Of a stretch of DNA of 22,315 nt, positions 1 through 9,172 are shown one piece after another. Numbering within the stretch: position 1 is the first letter of the stretch; each line of letters begins with the position of its first letter. The stretch is from contig QAXH01001907.1 in the NCBI GenBank assembly GCA_004335635.1, positions 1 to 22,315 on the forward strand, read 5' to 3'. A program made the position numbers and the translations under genes. Origin of the DNA: Chloromonas sp. AAM2 (Eukaryota; Chlorophyta; Chlorophyceae; Chlamydomonadales; Chlamydomonadaceae). The notes under the pieces are model-generated. The model made no database searches, had not been told where the DNA came from, and was given only the letters and a program-made list of their open reading frames with translations.

Positions 1-52
1 TGCCCTTCCTGCAATTGAATGGCCTGTGTGCGTTCCTGGCCACTATTTCCAA

Positions 53-72
53 ACACCATGGCTGCATGGTGT
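53..72. repeat. Short perfect inverted repeat
   Basis: Two 8-bp arms (ACACCATG and CATGGTGT) flank a 4-base loop. The rest of 1-310 holds nothing else recognised, apart from a TGTAA on the minus strand near 76-80. That could be a volvocine-type polyadenylation signal for the phosphatase gene to the right, but this is only a guess. Confidence 0.4.
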
Positions 73-310
73 CTCCTTACAAATGATGTCCTGAATTGTG
101 TTGTAAGCATCATGTCTTGGCTTGAGAAATTCGTTGGCAACCAAGGGGATGCCAATGCGCAACCCTGACAAAGATTCTCCATGCCACCAATCAATGGCTT
201 TAAGTGTTTTTCTTCGCGCATCACTACATCAACACTCAGCCTGAAGATCAGCGAACCATTTCAGATCTGAGCCTACCGGGCTTGAAAGGGTGCCCTGTGC
301 CTGGAGCAGC

Positions 311-784
311 TCAGCGTTTGCAGGAGCAGCCGCTGAAGTTAAACTTGAGATATGGCATCACGTCCCAGGATGGATGCTGCTGCTGGCTTATGGGGGCGAT
401 AAGGCACCAGTTCACCAGTGCAGACACCAGTTCACCCTTGATCACTTCACTGTAGACGGCAAATCTCTCTGGGAGTTGTGGAAGTCCAACCAGCGGTGCC
501 ACTAGTTTAAGTCTAGCCCAGTCTAGTTCTTTCAGTGCACCACAGCAGTTTGGACACTGCAGCAGGGAGAACTGGAAAACTTCTGCCAGGGGTTCGGGTG
601 CTGAGGCTGTCTGGCGTTGTCGGAAGCTTCCAGGACTGTCTATAATGAGGCGCTGCCTCAATTCCAGAACAGGTGGGCGAAGAGGACGCCTTTTACTGAT
701 GGCCCTTCCGACCCGTGCTGTACTCTGTTGTATGCCACTTGTGTCCTGTGCACCGACCTGGCCATTGTCAGCCTGTTGCACCAC
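311..784 (-). other. Open frame downstream of the phosphatase gene, unassigned
   Basis: A 157-codon open frame begins just after the stop codon of the dual-specificity phosphatase, on the same strand but in another frame. It contains a Cys-X2-Cys pair (LLQCPNCCGAL, about residues 74-84) followed by a fairly protein-like segment. It could be 3' untranslated sequence, a terminal exon joined by a splice not detected here, or part of a neighbouring gene. The family was not recognised. Some dual-specificity phosphatases of the Yvh1/DUSP12 type carry C-terminal zinc-binding cysteines, but the further cysteines expected for that domain are not in the right places, so that link is not made. Confidence 0.2.
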
Positions 785-789
785 ATGTG

Positions 790-2975
790 TCAGGTGGCCT
801 TCCCATTCTGCAGCAGCAGGTCTGCTGGCTGTGCCTCTTGTGGTGCAGCAGAGGGCAGCAGAAGTAGTGCGGGCAGCAGAATAAGTGCGGGCCGGAAGTC
901 AGCGGTGCACCGCCAAAAGGCAACAGTGCAGCGTCGGAACTCGTGAACGGGCCACCATTGTGCGAGTTGCCTGAGTGGCAGATAGTTCCCTGTTGCCGGC
1001 ACTGCTTCTGCCGACACAACTTCCGGTGCACGCATTGCTTCAGCCCGTGCTGCTTCAGCTGCCCGTACTGCTTCTTCCCGTGTTGCTCCTGCTGCTCGCA
1101 CTGCCTCTGCCCGTGCTGCTTCAGCTGCTCGCACTGCTTCTACCCGCGCTGCTTCAGCTGCCCGCACTGCCTCTGCCCGTGCTGCTGCAGCTGCCAGAGC
1201 GGCTTCTGTCTCCGCTGCTTTTGCTTTCCGCACTGCTTCTGCCTGCGCTGCTTCAGCTGCCAGCACTGCTTCTGCCCGTGCTGCTTCAGCTGCCCGCAGA
1301 GCTTCTGCCCACGCTGTTTCTGCTTCCCGCACTGCTGCTTCCCGCACTGCGTCCGCTGCCCGCTTCTTCTTCTCTGTTTTGTAACGGGCTCGGTCCCAGC
1401 CAGTCCAAGGTTCTAGCTTCCAGTCATTCTCCTCGAGGAGCTGTAGCTGTATGCGAAAGCCGTTGTTCGGGCTGACGATTGAACGCTTTTCACGCAAAAC
1501 GGCCAAGGTGTGAAGAAAGGATGCCTTTTGAGCACGCCTGCGCAATGTGACATTACATAACATCTTAGGATGCGCTGTGAATGAAAGGGCTATGCTCAAA
1601 CACCTCAGCTCGTCGCGAGGTTTTGAAATGGCCATGAACAGCTGATTGCCGAACAGAACCAGGCTCCTCTAGTCGGATGCGCCTTCCTCTACAATGGCCA
1701 AACGAACCTCTCATGGCCATCCAACTGTCTGTTTACGCCCAGTGGCATAAGCCGTCGCTTCAGCCCAAGCAATTCGGTAGCCTTGTTCACCCTTGCTGCC
1801 GAAAGCATTACTTAGGCGCCCTACGTTGAAGTGCATGCACTCGCGGGTGTCGGCTCAATGAGGATGCCCTCGACCAGTTTGTCAGCTCAAAACCCTAAGT
1901 TTAACTCTGTCGCCTGCAAACCTAGCTGCATGGCGCAGCGCTTACAGGCATTAGGCAGAGTTCATTGACGTCTTCTGCCCACACACGGAACCCACTGATG
2001 TTCATGGCTGGTGGACAAGAGCCTCCAGCCGGATGATCGCATGGCCATATCTTCGCATGACCACAGTGTGCACATATCACACTGGCACATGACTTACATG
2101 ATGTATGCGCATACCACAGTGGCAGAGCGGGAAATGCCCTTCGCGCAGTGCACCAGCACACGCCCGCCTGCATGGAGTCAATCCACACACAAACACTGTT
2201 TTTCGCCCTTCAGCCCCACGTGGCATTCCATTGTGCCTCAACCTGTAAACAACCTTCCAGCTGATTATGCCCAAACCCAGTCAGTGTCTATTTTCATCTG
2301 CCCATCTGCCTTTTCCTCTCTTACCTGTGCATGGATACGCTCTTTCAGCCACATCAACTCTTAGACAACCACACAACTGGCAACATACCACTACCCAGCC
2401 CACCTTCAGCTAAGGCATCGTCAATGAAGGAAAAAGCCTTTGAAAAGTGGCAGAAGAGATCCACTGAAGACTCGTCCCACACACGTACGCGAAGATAGGT
2501 GAAGTGTTGACTGTTCTTCGCCGCTACTTCCGAAGCAACCTACAAGAAGGAGACCATGCTGAAGGTGGAGTGCTCATCCGACAACGCACTGCACACCAAC
2601 ACCCAAGCGGAGGCTCGAAGAATCGAGTGATGATTGACAGATTTGCAAGGTCAGCTTGAAGCCTGCCACAGTGTCACCCCACGTGCAAAATACATGTTGC
2701 GCCATACGACTTCTTCTTTGCTTTGCTTTGCCGCTCTTCGCACGATGGAACGGTACTCATCCGCCCTCGGCACAATGCTTGAGCTCAGTCACGCAGCTGA
2801 ACTAATACCGTCGACTTGTCTTAGTTTGAGCTGCAAACCTGCATGTTCTTGCCTGGAGAATGTGCGTAATCTTGTGCTCATCCAGCAGCGGCTTGTTCCA
2901 TTCCGCTCTCTCCGAACCGAGGAAGATGCCTGGGTGGACCTCCTGCATTTCCCGAGAATGGCCGACCATCTCCAT
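790..2975 (-). CDS. Atypical dual-specificity protein phosphatase with an Ala-rich hendecad tail
   Basis: Four exons join in phase: 2975-2853, 2539-2404, 2167-2098 and 1537-790. Together they make 1077 nt, or 358 residues. The DSP fold is recognisable in order: PGIFLGS near residues 15-21, ITHILQ at 36-41, the likely general acid Asp63 in RVWDES, FIDDALAEGG before the active site, and the catalytic loop HCAKGISRS at 93-101 with Cys94 and Arg100. After it come KASF...LREKRSIVSPNNGF, the usual end of the domain. All residues needed for Cys-dependent phosphatase activity are present, so it should remove phosphate from Tyr and Ser/Thr, probably in the cytosol or nucleus. Residues 170-290 are eleven 11-residue Ala/Glu/Arg repeats, probably a long helix. 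The last 68 residues include a short hydrophobic patch (327-338). The first intron uses a GC donor. ATG 2975 was chosen because it directly precedes the domain; an upstream coding exon cannot be excluded. The C-terminal end could change if a further splice exists in the repeat. Confidence 0.85.
997..1359 (-). repeat. 33-bp coding tandem repeat (hendecads)
   Basis: Eleven tandem 33-bp units each encode 11 residues with the consensus AAEAARAEAVR. The periodicity is kept strictly without indels. The substitutions mostly preserve an amphipathic helix of alternating Glu and Arg on an Ala background. It lies in the last exon of the phosphatase gene. The plus strand is also open over it and would encode Cys- or Leu-rich strings, but this is a by-product of the repeat. 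Confidence 0.85.
2540..2852 (-). other. GC-AG intron 1 of the phosphatase gene
   Basis: The exon ends CTCCAG and the intron starts GCAAGA, ending TTGTAG. The coding phase is 0 on both sides and joins ITHILQ to VASEVAAK, as expected for the domain. No GT donor in this position keeps the frame. GC-AG introns are a known minor class with strong flanking consensus (AG|GCAAG), which is what is seen. Confidence 0.7.
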
Positions 2976-3417
2976 AGTGTCAAACAAAATGATTACTTGC
3001 TGAAAAGTTTCTGATGCACGATGGCCAGCATTACCAAGCTGAAATGTCGCGATGCTTCGGCCATTAGCCCGCAACATTTCGGCGTTGTTTTGTTACGTTT
3101 CTTATCCTTCCGTACCTGCGGCTACAGCCAATGCTGAGATTGCGTGGTGGCCCACTTCCCATCCTCCGCTGGGCTAGACCGACGGTGAAAGCAAAAAGCA
3201 AGCACTAGTCGTTCGCAATAGTGTGCGAGAGGAAGCAAAAAAGAAGTTTGCCAGTTCTGGGACAGTTTTTGCGGATGTTCAGACCGTCCTGTTGTGTCGT
3301 TTGTTTGCGCCCATATGGTCGCACTTCTTGTCAAGCATGGCAGAAAAAAGCCTGGGCGGCGAGTGATGGGCGGCGAGCCTGGCCTGGGCTGGCCAGTGAT
3401 GAAGCACGTGATTTTGA

Positions 3418-3687
3418 CATGGTAGACCTTGGAGCTGTCAAGATCAAGTCAGCAATGACATCAGTGTTGTGCGACGCCTGGCCGAGGCACTGAAGGGTAC
3501 AGGAGCTGCATGGAGTGCCATCAGACGGTTGCATTGCCATGTGCAAGCATTGGCAGTGGCTACAACACCAGGATGGCGAGCAGCAGGGAATAGGACGGAC
3601 AACTGGGTGGCATCAGCTAGGCCCTTCTTCAGCATTGGGGTAGCCAGCGTGTCAAGACACTTGAACTTGTATTCTGGGGCGTATTAA
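3418..3687 (+). other. Unassigned open frame, protein-like
   Basis: This is an open frame of about 90 codons after a TGA at 3415 and without an ATG near its start. It ends LYSGAY-stop. Its middle (RRLAEALKGTGAAWSAIRRL) has the composition of a real amphipathic helix. It could be an exon or a remnant of a decayed element. No family was recognised and no good flanking splice site was settled. Confidence 0.2.
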
Positions 3688-4077
3688 TTGCGCCAGGACC
3701 ATTGCTTTCGCTGTAGGTGGGTGTCTAGTTGTCCATCAGCCTGACCTTGTAACCAGTAACCAGTAACCAGCAGCCTGTGTTGTGGGTTCTAATATCCTGG
3801 ACTGTTTTGGCTCCTGTTCTAAGGCCAGTGCCCGGGCAGCCTGTTTTGTTGCCTGTCTTTAGTCTACTGTTCCTGGTGTTTCGTTTTTGCCCAAGTCAGT
3901 GCGCGTGAGGCCAGTCTGGTGTTGCAGGTAGGTCATGGCGATGCGCGTCCTCTTCCATGTCATGTCTGGCCTCCGTTGTGTACATATCCATCTGCAGTTT
4001 ATTTAGTGTACACAAGCACTTCGTTGGTTGCTCACATTCACCTATGGCAAAATCACGAGCACGCAACTGGCCATGTA

Positions 4078-4127
4078 CAAGGAGGGAGTGCACACCATGA
4101 AGCACGTCAACGCAAACATCATTAAGC
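4078..4127. repeat. Dispersed repeat, copy 1 (copy 2 at 21437)
   Basis: The segment from ACAAGGAGGGAGTGCACACC through a CACGTCAACGCAAACATC-like tail recurs in the same orientation at 21437-21482 with a few substitutions and a one-base indel. On the minus strand both copies can be read as VLHGVHSLLV. This suggests a fragment of a multi-copy element rather than a host exon. Confidence 0.7.
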
Positions 4128-4317
4128 CAGCTTGGACTTGTACGATGCATCATTAGCTGCCAGCACAAATAAAAAGCCAGCGCAATCAATGATACATGAG
4201 CCTTGCACGTCTCTGAGCAGAAATCCTGACGGCTCATCAAACAGCAGAGCAAGGCTGCTAGGGAGGAGAAGCAGAACATGGCCCTGAGCCGCCACATGTT
4301 TTCTGCCTCAGCTCCAC

Positions 4318-4418
4318 TGAACAATAAAACTAACGATGTGCCGACATTGCGAGAACACCTAGGGTTCGTGGCCTTGCAAACAAACCCTGCGTGTGCCGAC
4401 ATTGCAGCAAGAATTCAC
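4318..4418. repeat. Tandem pair of a dispersed repeat (third copy near 9910)
   Basis: The core TGTGCCGACATTGC occurs at 4337 and 4392 (55 bp apart), each followed within about 25-30 bp by a CGTGGCCTTG motif. A third core with the same flanks lies at 9910-9933: GAACA..AAAACT before it, as at 4319, and AGCAAGAATT after it, as at 4404. The copies are in the same orientation. Confidence 0.7.
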
Positions 4419-5995
4419 TATGATACGTGGCCTTGTCGCAGTGTCAGCTTTCACAAACTGACAACTAGACCAGGAAATTATGCACCCAGATCTAGAGAGA
4501 AAAGATGCAGGCGCATGCCAGTTGAGGGCGCAGTACAAACTGTCCCAGTCTGCCTCAACCTGCAACGGCATCGCTGTAACTTCCTTCCTTTTCCTTACCA
4601 TCAGAATAGTGTTGTGTGCTAGGATCAGCCGGAACAATCAGCACCAGGTGTGCTGCCATTGAACCGTACATCTGGCACCAATTACCACCATTGAGCGTGT
4701 TGACAGCATACCAGTGTCGCAGAGCGCCAAACGTCACATGGCCTTCCCAACCTGGCACAATTCAGTTGCATGTGCATGTTGGCTTTTGAGCAGCATGAGC
4801 AACTCCAGTCTAAACTTCATCCACCGCCACTCCCGTCACTGCAGCTTAAATATTCATGCATTTTCTCAACTACAAGGAAATCCCACCAGAGTTGCTAGTC
4901 TAGATCCGAGTTGCTACTAACCCTGCAAGCCGAACCGGTGGCCTTAGTAGAGCCAGGGCAGTTGGGCTCGCAGGTTAACTTTCCCTTCACCCAGGATCAA
5001 CTCTACCTGCTTACAACGACCTACAGCATCGGCGGCCAACACAAACGCTCAGCCTAGTCCACTGGTGGTGGTGTTGAAGAGAAAACAGTAACAAGAAGCC
5101 AAGTGGAAAAAAATGTCTAGACTCATGCCCCAGTACCGTCAGTCACCATCCGTGTGAGATGATCGTGGCCACTGACATTCTCAATTCTTCTGGCATTAAC
5201 GCCTACTTGCACACCTTCTACTTGCAACCTTGCACACTTGTTCAGGCAATGCTGCCAGACATCTGCAAATTCCAATCATGCTGTGGCCACACAGATATTG
5301 GCACACATCGTTCATTGCATAGTAATTGTAAAATTTTGTAAAATTTTCAACTTGAAACTTCTCGTCTGTACTGTGCTTGGGCAGTAATCCTTCTGCCAGT
5401 AATCTTCTGATGGATCGATCTCCAACACAATTTGCACCCAGCTAAATGCAAATCCCAGGCGTACATACGTACAGTTTGAGGTGCATACGTTGCCTCCAAC
5501 CCAAACTCCAGCTCAAACCCAATCGACAGCGAGACATGTACATCAGGAAGCACAGAGCGCTGGCCTTAGTAAGCCATTGGCCTATCCAGCACAGCTTATC
5601 GGTTGACCACAAAAGTCGAACAGTCAGACGCGTGCAGTTAGACACGTGCAGTTAGACGTGCCACCAGTTAGACGTGCCTGCCTGCAGTCCAGTCTCAACT
5701 GCATGTCACTACCAATCAGCAATAAATGCGGCTGAGGACAAGAGACCAGAACGGCACACCGAGCAACAAGATTAAGGAGGGCAAACCTCAGCGCTAATCG
5801 AAGCCATGAACGTTCGGGGCCAAGCCATTGAAAAACAAGTACCAACACGCAAAAGAAGTCTGAACGGCTTGAAACGGCCAGACAGTGCATCGCGGAAGTC
5901 TGCATGCGGATGAGCCATGGCCGTTTCCAATACTTGTATCCAGCGCATACTGGATCCCAAATTCACACTAGTTGTGCACCACAAGGCGGTGGGCC

Positions 5996-6379
5996 TCATG
6001 CCGCATCTACGGTTGTGTGTTGGGTGCACACCAATGTGCCAGCGGTTGCTGCCAAACCCCGGTGTTTATCAACTGCCACACGAACCAACATACTGGCATG
6101 GTCTAGGAGGTGCATTGTATTGTTGGGTGCCATTTTACTGCCAAAAGTACATAAACACATGCTCATGGAAATCGCGCGCCTTTTTTTTATTAAGCACACA
6201 CAATAAATAAGCCTCATTAGAACGGTTGTTACCTGGTATGCGGTCATTTTCTGGCCCAGTACCAGGGACAGGTAGCACCTGGTGAGGAGCGCCAACTTAT
6301 TGTCATCTTCGTTACCAAGTTCGTTATAGAGACACTTCTTCCGAGCCTGAGGGGCTTTACCCAGAACCCGAGACCACAT
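5996..6379 (-). other. Unassigned open frame
   Basis: This is a 127-codon open frame starting MWSRVLGKAPQARKK. Its first 50 codons end near two donor-like sites (AG|GTGCTA near 6279 and CAG|GTAACA near 6235), so a short exon is possible. The rest spans an A-rich run and is less convincing. No domain was recognised, and the neighbouring frames at 5624-6210 on both strands are equally undecided. Confidence 0.2.
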
Positions 6380-6520
6380 CTGCTAACTAGTGCGGTTCAG
6401 GCAGGCCTCGCACGCCCATCAAGGCATAGTCCCTTTCTCATGATTGCAGTCATGTGGGCGTGGCAGAATTTGAAACTCATGCACTGTTCTGTATGACGCT
6501 CCAAAGCAAACACTGATCAC

Positions 6521-9172
6521 TCACTTGACAAGCATTTGCTCGGAAGAGTCGCTGCATACCTTCCTGGCGAATAGCGTTGCAGCTGCTTGCATGCTGTGTG
6601 TGTACAGCTTCGTGTTGTGCGCTTGCCACTTGGAGATTTCGCGCAGTCGCGTGGCATTGGAGTGAACTTCCATGGCTAGCATAGCTGCCTGGTTCCATGT
6701 CTCTGCCCATATTACGTGAAACCCTAGCAATCGCAAGTGAGCTAGTTTGCCGTCCGCGTGCAACCTGAGTGCAATGGGCACTACTCCTGCCTGAAAGGCC
6801 TCCCATAACTGTTGCCGGTCACAACCCGCCTCGGAGCAGGGAATAGGAATCAATTTGGTTGAGTAGAGCCGTGAGGAGTAGTCAACAGGTGGAAGCATGC
6901 CATGTCCCTGTTTAGAATATGTGTGGGACCATCCTTGATTTGCTGACGGTGATTGCCTGAAGGCCTGCAGGCGACAACGCGAGCACCAACGTTAGATGGA
7001 ACTAAGAACTTGAAATTGTTCGCGCAGCTGATGAGGCTCGCCATGTCCTGGGTCCTAGTTGGGAAACAAATGCAAAAAACACTTAGCCAACCAGAAGAGC
7101 CTTCTATGATAGCTGTTGCTGCTGCGCAGCACATCCCGGCTGATGTCAGGGTCTGGTACCAAATTGTTCCTCGGGTTTTAGCGTCCGATCTAGGATTGGG
7201 TTGAAATTCCCGTCTCATTGCACTGAAGTTTTCGTACCAGTACAGTTCTGCACCGTGGAGGGTCTGACAGGCCTACGGGCAACGACTGACAGGAAGGAGG
7301 TAGTCTTGGGCTGGGGCTCCGACTTCACCACCCCTCACAAATGAACACGGCTTGCTAAAATTCGCGCTCGGGGCATGTGGGCCTCCCGGGTGCAATCTTC
7401 CCTTGGCCTGGCTCTCTCATGTGAGTTGTGTGTATACAGTACAAACAGTGTACACACTGCTCACAGCACATACAGTACATGCAGTACATACCCAGACTGC
7501 ATTTACCCGTAACTTGCCGTACCTGGAGCATGCCTTGTCGCTCCTGGCTCCCCTCCACACTGCCAGACCAGCCCCATAGCAAGGGCCGCTTGAGAAATGA
7601 TACATGAAGGGATGCCGAAGGTGTGAACGAATGGCTGGGCCCCAGGGGCAGCCAGAAAACACGTTGGGGGTTCAGAAGGGGCAACTGTCCCGCCTCAGAT
7701 ACAGCCTTGCCCACGCCTTCCTTGACTGGATTTGGTGACAGTTTCTGTGATAACATTGCACGTGTTTTGGTGTCTCGCATTCTGGGACTGATGTATCTTG
7801 CCTGGCTGATGAAGTCACTGGGTTGCTCGTAACGGTTATGAAAAACCGCCTTCACGTGAGAATGCCAGGAAGTGTCTTGGGGCAAGCTCGCATTGGTCTG
7901 ACGGCCGTTGCTGCAGGAAATGGACATGCAACACAAGCGAGGGATTTAGGGTGGGGTGTTGAGGCAGGGCTGTACCCGGTTGTGGGCATGGAATGGTGCA
8001 TGAAATGATGCATGGAATGGTGCATGGATTAGGTCATGGAATCGTGCATGGAATGTGGCATGAAACGGGCATGGAATGGTGCATGGAATGGTGCAGGGAA
8101 TGATGCATGGAATCGTGCATAGAATAGGTCATGGAATCGTGCATGGAATGGTGTATGAAATGGGTCATGGAATCGTGCATGGAATGGTGCATGGAATCGT
8201 GCATGGGGTACGGGGTGGTGAAGCGGTAGTGCATGGGGTACGGGGTGTTGCGAAAGGTGGGTGGCACCTACTAGTATGTTGACTGGGTGATGGGATTCCA
8301 GTCCATCAGCGTTCTCCTGATGGGTTAAGTGGGATGCAGGAAGCTGGCCACAGTCCTGGTGGCTGTGACAGCTTGCATGGTGTGCTGTGTGATGGTATGG
8401 TGATACATTCTGGGTGGCGCGACAAAAGCAAAAGCCTGTTATGATCAAACGCATATGAATGGCAAGATGCATGCATCACATGAAGTTGTATCATGCAACG
8501 TTCGACGCACTTCAAATGCAGCACGACCAGGTGCTTTTGAGCAGCTTCCGAGGACTCGAGGATAGCAGCCTGCTCTGCGGCTGTGATCCCGCCCGTTGCT
8601 AGCAGGATAACCGTCTGGTTTGTAGAGCCCAGCAGAGCCTGGATACCTGCACAGCACAGATTCATCACGCTCAGCGGCATTCTGCAGGTAAATTCCAGGC
8701 AAACTCCTAACCCCACAAAAACGTAGTTGTTCTTTGTCGCCTATTCCTTCTCTTGCCACTGACAGCCACGAATTGGCTTGGTCTAACTGTCGCATTGAAC
8801 CCAAGCCCTTCGCTAAGGTAGATCCAAGCTGGATTCGGAATGGGTTTGGCAAACGGTAGTTGCCACGTTTGCACATCGATGCGATCAACTGCCGTTCATA
8901 ACAGTCAACGTCAAGCGACGTTAGCTTGTTATGGTTAGAAGCAAGGCTACGCTTGGCTCACCTGGCACTGCTGGTTGCCTATCAGTCAGGTGGACATGGC
9001 ATCCGCATTCTCCAGGTAAGGCAGACATGATCACATTGAGAACAAACCACTGCTCTGAGAATGCATGTCGCGTGTCTATGTACGTCGGGATGGTGCAGGC
9101 CCCGGACTTGCATATGAGTGCGACGGCTAAGATCAGAGCGTGAACGTAAAAGAGCAAAGGATGCAACGACAT
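6521..9172 (-). CDS. Secretory exostosin-like (GT47-type) glycosyltransferase candidate
   Basis: Exons inferred by phase: 9172-8962, 8646-8511, 7910-7604, 7272-7133, 7054-6991 and 6964-6521. Together they make 1302 nt, or 433 residues. The start MSLHPLLFYVHALILAVALI is a signal peptide or membrane anchor, which would place the protein in the ER or Golgi. Downstream the order of motifs resembles exostosin-family proteins. There is a VVLHL strand near 111-115, then the basic stretch VKAVFHNRYEQ, then WLPLG at 202-206, and a C-terminal nucleotide-sugar-like motif DRQQLWEAFQAGVVP at 335-349 with Glu341. Family proteins use such a region to bind the sugar donor when building cell-wall or glycoprotein glycans. 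The first four splice junctions agree in phase and have good GT-AG sites. The fifth needs a 26-nt intron (6965-6990), which is too short to be ordinary. It may instead be a frameshift, an assembly error or a missed splice. The family assignment comes from motif pattern only. Confidence 0.55.
7436..7490. repeat. Degenerate 9-bp tandem repeat in an intron
   Basis: ACAGTACAT-like units recur about six times with small changes. The repeat lies in the third intron (7273-7603) of the glycosyltransferase-like gene. The coding look of this stretch in several frames comes from its regularity. Confidence 0.6.
7987..8247. repeat. 12-bp minisatellite in an intron
   Basis: About eighteen diverged copies of a unit like GCATGGAATGGT fill 7987-8204, with variants such as AATCGTGCATGG and interspersed TAGGTCATGG. 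They are followed by two copies of a longer GTGCATGGGGTACGGGGTG-like unit 30 bp apart. Both strands stay open through the array (Met-Val-His-Gly on plus, Phe-His-Ala on minus) only because the unit is a multiple of three. It sits inside the 600-nt second intron (7911-8510) of the glycosyltransferase-like gene. Confidence 0.85.

Larger units (their letters stand above)
2976..6520. other. Intergenic stretch with repeat fragments, no gene recognised
   Basis: About 3.5 kb lies between the 5' end of the phosphatase gene and the 3' end of the glycosyltransferase-like gene. The left part (2976 to about 3300) should hold the phosphatase promoter and 5' UTR; no TATA-like element stands out. The rest shows short ORFs on both strands, none with a recognised domain, plus small direct repeats at 3748-3770 (AGTAACC, three times), 5328-5347 and 5631-5678 (a pair of partly overlapping 13-14 bp motifs). 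It also holds copies of two dispersed repeats listed separately. It may contain decayed mobile-element sequence, but no transposase, reverse transcriptase or terminal repeat was seen. Confidence 0.5.

Noticed and set aside
943..1475. Plus-strand Cys/Phe-rich and Leu/Pro-rich open frames of about 160 codons, looking like cysteine-rich or membrane proteins
   Set aside because: They are the antisense of the 33-bp hendecad repeat of the phosphatase; the unit is a multiple of three, so several frames stay open together.
1922..2040. Minus-strand GGSCPPAMNISGF frame considered as the phosphatase active-site exon
   Set aside because: It lacks the catalytic Cys and Arg; the exon at 2167-2098 supplies both with perfect phase on each side.
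2530..2610. Plus-strand reading with EGGVLIR that resembles a dual-specificity phosphatase core
   Set aside because: It overlaps the intron-1 acceptor on the other strand, lacks the HCX5R loop, and the true core (HCAKGISRS) was found in the phase-matched minus-strand exon 2167-2098.
4063..6380. A decayed retrotransposon or DNA transposon filling the gene-poor stretch
   Set aside because: No reverse transcriptase, integrase or transposase motif, no long terminal repeats and no target-site duplication could be seen; only short repeat fragments.
6850..7218. 122-codon minus-strand ORF taken as one continuous exon
   Set aside because: Only parts of it (from 7218 down to 7133, and 7054-6991) fit; the 78 nt between have GT and AG ends and read as unlike protein, and its tail runs antiphase to the well-supported terminal exon.
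8029..8472. 147-codon minus-strand His/Phe-rich ORF and plus-strand Met-Val-His-Gly ORF
   Set aside because: Products of the 12-bp minisatellite, which lies inside an intron.
8445..8888. 147-codon minus-strand ORF as a separate gene
   Set aside because: A different frame over the same DNA fits the glycosyltransferase-like gene with correct phase (8646-8511) and continues its protein; this ORF crosses the acceptor.
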